Origin: an uncultured Oscillospiraceae bacterium
GTDB lineage: Bacteria; Bacillota; Clostridia; Oscillospirales; Ruminococcaceae
DNA: 7,350 bases
Assembly: GCA_934456315.1 (NCBI GenBank)
Contig: CAKSHG010000102.1
Span: 1 to 7,350 of the forward strand
Reading direction: 5' to 3'
The notes under the pieces were generated by a model. That model was not told the origin of the DNA. It worked only from the letters and a program-made list of their open reading frames with translations, and ran no database searches. Within the stretch, counting starts at the first letter, position 1. The number at the start of each line of letters is the position of its first letter. A program made the translations under genes and the position numbers. Shown here piece by piece: positions 1 to 5,986 of the stretch.

Positions 1-101
1 ATCTATGCGGGCGGTGCCATTTTCTGTTCAGCATGCCCGCAGAGGGATCCCGGGATCGCGTATGGTATTGAGCCGATACATTTATTGCTTCACCGTTTCA
101 T

Positions 102-118
102 TTAACAATGATTTGACA
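102..118 (+). promoter_or_regulatory. Candidate Pho box (TTAACA-N5-TTGACA)
   Basis: TTAACA (102-107) and TTGACA (113-118) are spaced by exactly five bases, giving an 11-base period. This matches the direct-repeat pattern bound by Bacillus PhoP (TTAACA-like hexamers about 5 bases apart) and the 11-base period of PhoB boxes. The gene directly downstream is an alkaline phosphatase, the classic Pho-regulon member. Only two good repeats are seen; TTCACC at 89-94 is a possible third at 7-base spacing. TTGACA could instead simply be a sigma-A -35 hexamer. Regulation by phosphate is inference. Confidence 0.4.
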
Positions 119-156
119 CTTGAACGCTTTTGAATTTAATATTTCTCCTGTATAAT
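113..156 (+). promoter_or_regulatory. Promoter region of the alkaline phosphatase gene
   Basis: Two overlapping sigma-A readings are possible. One uses TTGACA (113-118) as -35 with TTTAAT (135-140) as -10 at a 16-base spacer. The other uses the perfect -10 TATAAT (151-156) with only a poor -35 at the right distance (TTTTGA, 128-133), which is the usual pattern for an activator-dependent promoter. In the second reading the Pho-box-like repeats would lie about 45 to 60 bases upstream of the start site, and the leader would be roughly 40 bases long. Confidence 0.55.
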
Positions 157-205
157 ATGACTGTACCGAAAAACGGAACGACAAACGTAAAAAAGGAGAA
201 CAACA

Positions 206-1735
206 ATGACCAGAGCAAAGAAGATCATAGCCTCCGTCTGTGCGGCGGCTACCCTCATCACCGCAGGCGCCAGCACCCTCGCAGTATCTGCTGCGAACAG
301 CGCAAAGACGACCGTGACCTCCGGAGCACAGCAGTACACCGGAAAAATGCCGAAGTACATATTCATGTTCATCGGCGACGGAATGAGCTTCCCCCAGACC
401 CAGATCACAGCCGACTATTACAGTGCCCTCGCCGACACCAACAACAACGATATCCTTGAGGCGAACAGACACCTCAACTTCACGAAATTCCCGGTAGTAG
501 GCTCCGCGAACACCTACGACAGCTCCTCTTTCTGCCCGGATTCCGCGTCCACGGCAACCTCACTTTCCACCGGTCACAAGACCTACAGCGGCACAATCAA
601 TATGGACGAAACCATGACCACCGAGTACGAAACCATCGCTGAAAAGCTAAAGTCCCAGATGAACTACAAGATAGGCGTGATCTCCTCCGTTAACCTGAAT
701 CACGCAACTCCCGCCGCCTACTACGCTCACCAGGCAAGCAGAAACAACTACTACGAGATAGGCGTTGAAATGGTAGAGAGCGGCTTCGACTACTTCGCGG
801 GCGGCGCTCTGAAGAAGCCCACCGGCAACGACAAGGACCAGACCAGCGTATACGACCTCGCAGAGGAAGCGGGCTACAACGTGATCAGGACCTACGCCGA
901 TGCTGAAAAGCTCACCGCAGAGGACGGAAAGTCCATTCTCATCGCTGAAACCCTCGCAGACAGCGACGCGATGTCCTACAGCAACGACCGCAAGAGCGGC
1001 GAGTGGAGCCTCGCGGACTACGTTGACAAGGGCATCGAGATGCTCGACAACGACAACGGTTTCTTCATGATGGTAGAGGGCGGAAAGATCGACTGGGCAT
1101 GCCACGCAAACGACGCGAAGTCCACCATCGCAGATACGCTGGCTCTCTCCAAGGGCGTGGACAAGGCTCTGGAGTTCTACAAGCAGCACCCTGACGAAAC
1201 CCTCATCATCGTGACCGGCGACCACGAAACCGGCGGACTTACCATCGGTTACGCCGGCACTGACTACGACACCTACCTCACCAACCTCAAGAACCAGAAG
1301 CTCTCCTACGCAAAGTTTGACAGCGATTATGTATCAAAGTACAAGGAAAACAACACCTCCTTCAGCGCAGTACTCAAGGACGTAAAGCGCCTGTTCGGTC
1401 TGATGACCGCTGACGACAAGGACGCTGAAAAGAACCCGAACCTCGTTCTCACCGAATATGAGTACAACAAGCTCAAGGCAGCCTACGACAAGTCCATGAG
1501 CGGAGAAAAGGTCGAGTCCCAGGAGGAGTACCTGCTGTACGGAAGCTATGAGCCGCTCACCGTTACCATCACTCACCTGCTGAACAACAAGTCGGGCGTG
1601 AACTTCGCTTCCTACGCGCACACCGGACTTCCGGTAGCGGTATACGCAAAGGGCGCAGGCGCAAGCCTCTTTAACGGCTACTACGACAACACCAAGATCT
1701 ACGACAAGCTTGCTGCGCTGACCGGCGTAAAGTAA
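206..1735 (+). CDS. phoA: Secreted alkaline phosphatase
   Basis: This 509-residue protein hydrolyses phosphate monoesters outside the cytoplasmic membrane. Residues 1-29 form a Sec signal peptide (basic MTRAKK, hydrophobic core, cleavage likely after AVSA). The metal and catalytic set of the alkaline phosphatase superfamily is visible: D58 in FIGDGMS, nucleophile S113 in PDSASTAT, H166/T168 in NHATPA, E291 in MVEGG, D296 and H300 in DWACH, D339/H340 in TGDHETGG, and H472 in SYAHTG. By position, H166 and W297 replace E. coli D153 and K328, a variant known from Bacillus and marine phosphatases. About 130 residues separate H340 from H472, against 42 in E. coli PhoA, so a large insertion is present. 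The start has AAGGAG at 193-198 with 7-base spacing. A terminator follows. Possible Pho control is inferred from the upstream repeats. The gene symbol is by family; the specific paralogue is unknown. Confidence 0.95.
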   Translation: MTRAKKIIASVCAAATLITAGASTLAVSAANSAKTTVTSGAQQYTGKMPKYIFMFIGDGMSFPQTQITADYYSALADTNNNDILEANRHLNFTKFPVVGSANTYDSSSFCPDSASTATSLSTGHKTYSGTINMDETMTTEYETIAEKLKSQMNYKIGVISSVNLNHATPAAYYAHQASRNNYYEIGVEMVESGFDYFAGGALKKPTGNDKDQTSVYDLAEEAGYNVIRTYADAEKLTAEDGKSILIAETLADSDAMSYSNDRKSGEWSLADYVDKGIEMLDNDNGFFMMVEGGKIDWACHANDAKSTIADTLALSKGVDKALEFYKQHPDETLIIVTGDHETGGLTIGYAGTDYDTYLTNLKNQKLSYAKFDSDYVSKYKENNTSFSAVLKDVKRLFGLMTADDKDAEKNPNLVLTEYEYNKLKAAYDKSMSGEKVESQEEYLLYGSYEPLTVTITHLLNNKSGVNFASYAHTGLPVAVYAKGAGASLFNGYYDNTKIYDKLAALTGVK

Positions 1736-1756
1736 ACTGAACGAAAAACCTCCCTG

Positions 1757-1789
1757 CTCCGTTTCTGCCTTCGCGGAAGCGGAGTTTTT
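1757..1789 (+). terminator. Rho-independent terminator after the phosphatase gene
   Basis: CTCCGTTTC (1757-1765) pairs with GAAGCGGAG (1776-1784) across a 10-base loop, giving nine pairs including one G-U, directly followed by TTTTT (1785-1789). It ends only 20 bases before the next start codon, so the downstream gene is probably reached by read-through or by a promoter I cannot identify. Confidence 0.8.
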
Positions 1790-1808
1790 CGGGTACAGAA
1801 AGGCATTT

Positions 1809-2963
1809 ATGAACAGACTGAAAACATTATTCACTCCGGAAAGACTGCGGTATTACTCACCAGTGCTGGTGACGCTTGTCGCGATAATCGCGCTCGTGTT
1901 CATTCCGACCGGGTTCGAGAACAAGCTGATATATCAGGGAACGGAACGCGTCCCCGCAAAAGTGATCTCCGTTGACGACAGCATGATAATCGACACCGGA
2001 TTAGTCCGCTCCGGCGACCAGAATTGCGATATTGAATTCCTTGACGGGCAGTTCAAGGGTCAGCAGTACACCGCCGTGAATATGCTCACCGGCTCGCTGG
2101 AGATAGACAAGGTGTTCCAGCCCGGGGACACTGCCTACGTCCGGATAAGCCACCGCGGCGGAGAGATACTGTCCGTTTCAATGACGGATCACTACCGCCT
2201 GCCGTGGGAGATACTCCTTGTCGTGATTTTCATTGCGGTGCTGATATTCTTCGCAGGACAGACCGGGCTTCGCGCAGTGCTGTCGTTTATTCTGACGATA
2301 CTGCTTATCTGGAAAGTGGTCGTCCCGCTGTACCTGAACAGCATTTCCCCGATAATTTCCGGGATCGTGATAATTTCAGTGCTGTCCGTGATCATAGTTT
2401 CGCTGGTGTACGGATTCGACCGCCGGGCGCTTTCCTCCTCGCTCGGGATAATCATCGGTCTGGCTTTCACGGCGGTCCTGGGCGCGGTATTCACGAAACT
2501 CATGAATATCCACGGAGCTGTCATGACAGGCTCGGAGAGCCTGCTGTACAGCGGCTATCAGGACCTGAACCTCACGGAGATTTTCATGGCGGCGATATTT
2601 ATAGGCTCCTCCGGCGCGATGATGGACCTCGCGGTGGATATCACCTCCGCTGTAGATGAAGTCATACGCAAAAAGCCCGACATAAAGCCCTGGGAGGCTG
2701 TAAAGTCCGGGCTGACCGTAGGCCGCGCCGCAATGGGCACGATAACCACTACCCTGCTTCTCGCCTACTCCGGAAGCTGCATAGCGCAGCTCATGGTGTT
2801 CATGGCGCAGGGAACTCCGCTGGACTGCATTCTGAACTACAAGTACATCGCTGCGGAGATAATCCACACAGTCGCCGGAAGCTTCGGTATAGTCGCGGTG
2901 GCTCCGGTAACTGCGGTGGCCGCCGGACTGCTGCTTACAGAAAAGCACCGGGAACGCCCCTGA
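1809..2963 (+). CDS. YibE/F-family membrane protein
   Basis: This 384-residue polytopic membrane protein matches the YibE/F-like family, whose biochemical role is not established. A signal-anchor helix (about 18-33) is followed by a soluble, probably extracytoplasmic beta-rich segment (about 40-130, with VPAKVISVDDSM and a PGDTAYVRI turn). Seven or so hydrophobic segments then follow at about 133-149, 154-176, 180-201, 211-230, 256-275, 311-334 and 347-376. Family hallmarks are GSSGAMMDLAVDITSAVDE (266-284) and GRAAMGTITTTLLLAYSGS (305-323). The start is supported by AAAGG at 1799-1803, five bases upstream. It lies co-directionally after the phosphatase but behind its terminator, so a functional link is not shown. 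It is convergent with the MBOAT/DHHW frame, 61 bases away, and no good terminator is visible in that gap. Confidence 0.88.
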   Translation: MNRLKTLFTPERLRYYSPVLVTLVAIIALVFIPTGFENKLIYQGTERVPAKVISVDDSMIIDTGLVRSGDQNCDIEFLDGQFKGQQYTAVNMLTGSLEIDKVFQPGDTAYVRISHRGGEILSVSMTDHYRLPWEILLVVIFIAVLIFFAGQTGLRAVLSFILTILLIWKVVVPLYLNSISPIISGIVIISVLSVIIVSLVYGFDRRALSSSLGIIIGLAFTAVLGAVFTKLMNIHGAVMTGSESLLYSGYQDLNLTEIFMAAIFIGSSGAMMDLAVDITSAVDEVIRKKPDIKPWEAVKSGLTVGRAAMGTITTTLLLAYSGSCIAQLMVFMAQGTPLDCILNYKYIAAEIIHTVAGSFGIVAVAPVTAVAAGLLLTEKHRERP

Positions 2964-3024
2964 CATAAGCCAGCGGAAACATTCCCGGCGCGGAATTCTA
3001 TGCCGCCTGGCAGAACGTCAGCCG
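2964..3024. other. Short gap between convergent genes
   Basis: These 61 bases separate two convergent genes. They are GC-rich and hold no T-tract hairpin. A perfect tandem 7-base duplication, GTCAGCC at 3017-3023 and 3024-3030, runs across the stop codon of the - strand gene. The duplication does not alter the protein because the first copy already contains the stop. Confidence 0.5.
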
Positions 3025-4407
3025 TCAGCCGGCACACCTTGCTGCTGCCGTATCCTCGCAGAAATTCGGGATATTGTACAGCACCAGCGCCTCCGATATC
3101 CCGTTTTCGGCGATGTAGCTGCTGACATTTCCCTTGAAAAAGCGCATATCGATAAGGTGGGTTTCCGCGTAGTCATCTACCACGAACTGCCCGAAAGTAT
3201 TCGCGTAGGAATCCTTTATTATAAGCAGTTTTCCCTCGCCGTTTCCGCTGATTTTCGTGGTGGACTGGTTCGAATTGAAGAACACTGCATACTTGTCGCT
3301 TCCGTCCAGGAACTTTTCCTCGTAAATGCTGTCGGTGACGTAATCGCCGCTGTTGTAATCCACAGTGTGGCTTTTCTGTTTGAAGTACGCGTCTATTGCG
3401 TCATACAGCGCGAACGGGTAGTTCACCTTTGAAAAGGTCGTGCCGCGGAAATCATTGCAAAGCTCGCGCTTCGTCCACTCGGAAAGCGGCGCGGGAGTTT
3501 CTCCCTTTGAGCGCACCCACTCCGCATAGGCGTAATACGCGCCGAGAGAGGTCCAGTGGTGGTCGGTCTTGTAGTAGATGTACTCGTCCTTGTGTTCTGA
3601 CAGCGCTTCGGTCACATCGACCACGTCAAGCCCCTGCCTTTTTGCGTATTCTATCACGGAATGCTGGTCTGCATTCGGCGCGAATGCGGGGAGCTTGTCC
3701 GAAAGTATCTCGCTTGCAGTCGGAACGAGCATTACTTTCATCGTGATTCCCTGCGCCGCAAGGCTGTCGGAAAGTGCTTTCAGAGCCGCAATGTTCTTCT
3801 TCACCTGCTTTGCCGGGAGGGTTTCGTGCGCTTCGATAACGAAGCGCTTCACGCCCTCGCCGAAATTATCGGTGGAATGCGTTCGGCTGTCGAGCTGCTC
3901 CGCGATGTCGCGGTAGCGCACGATAGGTCCCGCGATGAGCTGTGGGAACAGCGCCACATACGCGCCGAACGAGATGATGTTCTTCTGTACTTTTGCTTCA
4001 TTACGGTACACGTCTATCGTATAGCTCATAGTCTGGAAAGTGTAGAACGAAATACCGATAGGGAGCGGCAGATTCAGCAGCGGAATACCGCAGCCGAAAA
4101 TTTCGTTTATCGTCCCGATAAGAAAATCGGAATACTTGAAGAAACACAGCAGTCCGAGATTCACGACAACGGAGATCATCAGCCCAATCTTCTGCTTATT
4201 CGTTCCGCGGAACTTATCCACCAGCCGCCCGCAGGTGTAGTCCAGTACGGTGGAGAATATCATCAGCAGGACGTAAATCGGCTCGCCCCATGCGTAGAAC
4301 AGCAGGCTGAACAGAAACAGCACTGTATTCTTACCCTGCCGGGGCGCCGCGAAATAAATCAGCAGCACCGCAGGCAGGAACAGGAACGGCAGGCTTGAAA
4401 AGGCCAT
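3025..4407 (-). CDS. In-frame fusion: AlgI-type MBOAT N-terminus joined to DHHW C-terminus
   Basis: The frame encodes 460 residues from an ATG at 4407. Residues 1-191 are the N-terminal part of an AlgI/DltB-like membrane-bound O-acyltransferase, with several membrane helices and the family stretch LPIGISFYTFQTMSYTIDVY (115-134), then FPQLIAGPIVRY (154-165) and GEGVKRFVI (183-191). From residue 192 the sequence is the C-terminal part of a DHHW-family protein, an AlgX/AlgJ-like SGNH domain that handles acetyl groups outside the cell. It has TDHHWTSLGAYY (281-292) and IKDSYANTF (397-405; S400 the likely nucleophile). Intact AlgI proteins are about 470 residues and carry the catalytic histidine well after residue 191, so that part is missing, as is the N-terminus of the DHHW protein. 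I infer a deletion of roughly 1.1-1.2 kb joining two adjacent genes. The MBOAT activity should be lost; the DHHW half keeps its motifs but may sit on the wrong side of the membrane. A chimeric assembly is the alternative. It is co-transcribed with the lipoprotein gene 5 bases upstream. Confidence 0.85.
   Translation of the reverse strand: MAFSSLPFLFLPAVLLIYFAAPRQGKNTVLFLFSLLFYAWGEPIYVLLMIFSTVLDYTCGRLVDKFRGTNKQKIGLMISVVVNLGLLCFFKYSDFLIGTINEIFGCGIPLLNLPLPIGISFYTFQTMSYTIDVYRNEAKVQKNIISFGAYVALFPQLIAGPIVRYRDIAEQLDSRTHSTDNFGEGVKRFVIEAHETLPAKQVKKNIAALKALSDSLAAQGITMKVMLVPTASEILSDKLPAFAPNADQHSVIEYAKRQGLDVVDVTEALSEHKDEYIYYKTDHHWTSLGAYYAYAEWVRSKGETPAPLSEWTKRELCNDFRGTTFSKVNYPFALYDAIDAYFKQKSHTVDYNSGDYVTDSIYEEKFLDGSDKYAVFFNSNQSTTKISGNGEGKLLIIKDSYANTFGQFVVDDYAETHLIDMRFFKGNVSSYIAENGISEALVLYNIPNFCEDTAAARCAG
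3828..3847. repeat. 8-bp inverted repeat at the MBOAT/DHHW junction
   Basis: GCGCTTCG (3828-3835) and CGAAGCGC (3840-3847) are perfect inverted copies separated by ATAA (3836-3839). In the - strand reading frame this stretch encodes the residues RFVIEA, exactly where AlgI-like sequence stops and DHHW-like sequence begins. The repeat itself is read directly from the sequence; a role in the rearrangement is inference. Confidence 0.8.
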
Positions 4408-4412
4408 TCTGA

Positions 4413-5186
4413 TCAACCTCCGATAAGCGGCATATCATCGCCCTCAAATCCGAAATCATCAGTCATGTTAAAGAATCCGCCGTCATCGTCGGCGTTGGAA
4501 TCATCAGGCTCGGTGACTACCGCAAGGTTCTCGGAAAGCGTGCCGAAAAGTTCCTTTATCGCGTTGTCTATCTTCTCGTATTCGGAAGCCGCGAGCTTAG
4601 CCTCGTCCTCTGCAGAAGCTCCGTCCTCAGCGTTCGCGCCACCTATCACGAATATAACAGTATCACCGAATTTATACAGCCTTGCGCCCTCTACCTTTGC
4701 AACGCTGAAAGGATACTGCCTGATGTAGCTGATGGACTGCGCGTATCTGCTGTTAAGCGCATCAACTGCCGTATCTGCATATCCGGGCTTGCACTTTATG
4801 GCAACCATCGTGTCAAGATTTACGGAAGATACCACTGCGATTTTGGCAACATAGCTTTCCACCTGCGAAAGGTCTATTTCTGCCATAGCACTGAGGTACA
4901 TCTCGTCCTCCGGCACATCGACCGTGCTGAGATATCCGTCGCCGAGAGCCTTTGCAATTGCCGCCTCAATATCGGCGGGAGATACGGACTTCTCCGCGTC
5001 AGAATTGCTGTCAGAGCTGTCCGCAGGCTTGCTGCCGGAGTTGTCGTCAGTCTTATCAGACGCCGCGTCGGAATTTACCGTGCTGCTTGTGGACGAGCTG
5101 TCCGAACTGCTGTTTGTGCTGTTTGAGCAGCCGGCGAACGACATTACCATAAATGCTGTGAGTGCGATTGCAAGATACTTTTTCAT
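4413..5186 (-). CDS. DUF4358-domain lipoprotein
   Basis: The protein has 257 residues. A lipoprotein signal peptide with lipobox SFAGC puts the lipidated cysteine at residue 20, anchoring the mature protein to the outer face of the membrane. Residues 21-70 are a disordered Ser/Asp/Asn-rich linker. Residues about 70-190 match DUF4358, with GYLSTVDVPEDEMY (84-97), a VVSSVNLDTMVAIKCK core (118-133), the ALNSRYAQSISYI helix (143-155) and YKFGDTVIFVIGG (171-183). The role of this domain is unknown. The C-terminus (about 228-257) is an acidic, glycine- and phenylalanine-rich tail. The ATG is preceded by AAAGAGGT (5202-5195) at 8-base spacing. It is the first gene of a two-gene operon with the MBOAT/DHHW frame, so a role beside surface O-acetylation is plausible but inferred from neighbourhood only. 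No convincing promoter was found. Confidence 0.87.
   Translation of the reverse strand: MKKYLAIALTAFMVMSFAGCSNSTNSSSDSSSTSSTVNSDAASDKTDDNSGSKPADSSDSNSDAEKSVSPADIEAAIAKALGDGYLSTVDVPEDEMYLSAMAEIDLSQVESYVAKIAVVSSVNLDTMVAIKCKPGYADTAVDALNSRYAQSISYIRQYPFSVAKVEGARLYKFGDTVIFVIGGANAEDGASAEDEAKLAASEYEKIDNAIKELFGTLSENLAVVTEPDDSNADDDGGFFNMTDDFGFEGDDMPLIGG
4416..4421 (-). promoter_or_regulatory. Shine-Dalgarno site deciding the fusion-gene start
   Basis: The - strand reads GGAGGT here, eight bases upstream of the ATG at 4407-4405. A possible TTG start at 4416-4414 is part of this site and could not be served by it, so the ATG three codons later is the better start. The site lies in the last codons of the upstream lipoprotein gene, consistent with translational coupling. 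Confidence 0.8.
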
Positions 5187-5258
5187 AGTTGTTTACCTCT
5201 TTCATTATGTTTGTTCAAAGGCTGTATTTTTGCCTTTCTGTACATATAACGACCGGGG

Positions 5259-5308
5259 AAAACAAAATGTCGGGCAATTTTCAAAAAATTTTTGAAAATT
5301 GTCCGACA
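5259..5308 (-). terminator. Long palindromic terminator after the sigma/anti-sigma operon
   Basis: The arms 5268-5287 and 5289-5308 match at 19 of 20 positions when one is reverse-complemented, with one base at the centre. Read on the - strand, the hairpin follows the anti-sigma stop by a few bases and is directly followed by TTTTGTTTT (5267-5259), so it is a good intrinsic terminator for that operon. The single non-matching pair is A-C in the - strand RNA and G-U in the + strand RNA. It also separates this operon from the lipoprotein operon downstream. Confidence 0.85.
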
Positions 5309-5314
5309 GGGATA

Positions 5315-5986
5315 TTATTTTATTTCTTGGTATATCGCTTTTATTGTTTCGGCGTCAGTTTCGCCGTTATTGGAGAGAATATAATTTATTTTGCCGTTTA
5401 TCCAGCTTATTTTGTATATCGGGTATTCAATGCTCTCAATAGTATCAAGCACCGCGTTTGTGGAAGCGTCTATTTTCTCGCTTGAAAGCGGAGTGCCGTT
5501 TATTCCCATGAAATCCCCGCTCTGCTCCGAAAATCTCAATATATATGAGCTTCCGCCGATCTCAAAGCGCACATCTCCGATATTTCCGTCCATGATGTAG
5601 CAGACCACGTTTTCCGCGCCGTCCGGAATGCTGAAGTTGATCCCAAACTGCTCACGCAGCTCCTCGGGCGACATCTCGTCACTGAACGGACTGCCGACCA
5701 TGACGCTGCTTTCCAGCGGCTCCGAGGGCTCGACCGGTGCGACCGGAACGGACTGCTGCCGGAATACGGCTATCCCCACGACCGCTATCACAAGGCATGC
5801 CGCAAGCGGAGCCGCCCACCTGGCGATTTTCCCGAATGGTATCGCTTTGGACCGTGCCGATCCCTGAACCTGTGTATTCTGCTGTTCCTCCGCCTTTTGT
5901 CTGATGTTTTGCAGCATACGTTCTTTTGTTCCGTCGGCGGGTTCTATCCTATCTATTTCTTCCCTTATGGAGTTGTTTTCGCTCAC
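5315..5986 (-). CDS. Single-pass membrane anti-sigma-like protein
   Basis: This 223-residue protein probably restrains the ECF sigma factor encoded just upstream. Residues 1-53 form a charged cytoplasmic segment containing RIEPADGTKERMLQNIRQ (13-30), residues about 54-75 are one membrane helix, and the rest is extracytoplasmic: a Pro/Glu/Ser linker (79-95) and then a folded domain. The C-terminus (YKISWINGKINYIL, 191-204, then a short helix) resembles the DUF4367 pattern seen on such proteins; I hold that loosely. No His-Cys-Cys zinc motif is present in the N-terminal part, so it is not a ZAS-type anti-sigma. The GTG start at 5986 overlaps the sigma stop as GTGA and has AGGAGG nine bases upstream. 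An upstream extension to 6118 in this frame would merely shadow the sigma gene. The function is inferred from topology and operon position. Confidence 0.8.
   Translation of the reverse strand: MSENNSIREEIDRIEPADGTKERMLQNIRQKAEEQQNTQVQGSARSKAIPFGKIARWAAPLAACLVIAVVGIAVFRQQSVPVAPVEPSEPLESSVMVGSPFSDEMSPEELREQFGINFSIPDGAENVVCYIMDGNIGDVRFEIGGSSYILRFSEQSGDFMGINGTPLSSEKIDASTNAVLDTIESIEYPIYKISWINGKINYILSNNGETDAETIKAIYQEIK

Larger units (their letters stand above)
1..205. other. Left-edge non-coding region upstream of the phosphatase gene
   Basis: No convincing gene is visible here. Frame 1 of the + strand is open from the edge to a TAA at 103-105, but its 34 codons show no recognisable family, so it may or may not be the tail of an upstream gene. 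Two symmetric elements are visible: arms TGCGGGC (6-12) and GCCCGCA (35-41), which could form a 7-bp stem, and the perfect 12-base palindrome GATCCCGGGATC (46-57). Neither is followed by a T-tract, so neither is a clear terminator. The part from about 100 onward is AT-rich and carries the promoter elements of the phosphatase gene. Confidence 0.5.

Noticed and set aside
1..105. Frame 1 open from the left edge to TAA, as the tail of an upstream gene
   Set aside because: The 34 codons show no recognisable motif, and other frames are equally open over such a short stretch.
647..1225. 192-codon - strand frame opposite the phosphatase
   Set aside because: Antisense shadow (Val-rich product) of a gene with all catalytic motifs on the + strand.
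2376..2966. 196-codon - strand frame opposite the YibE/F gene
   Set aside because: Low-complexity His/Arg/Tyr-rich product with no family resemblance; the + strand product is a clear membrane protein.
3661..4398. 245-codon + strand frame opposite the MBOAT/DHHW gene
   Set aside because: It is a GC-rich antisense shadow; its product has no recognisable family, while the opposite strand encodes clear AlgI and DHHW motifs.
4408..4416. TTG start for the MBOAT/DHHW frame
   Set aside because: It sits on the Shine-Dalgarno sequence itself; ATG at 4407 has correct 8-base spacing.
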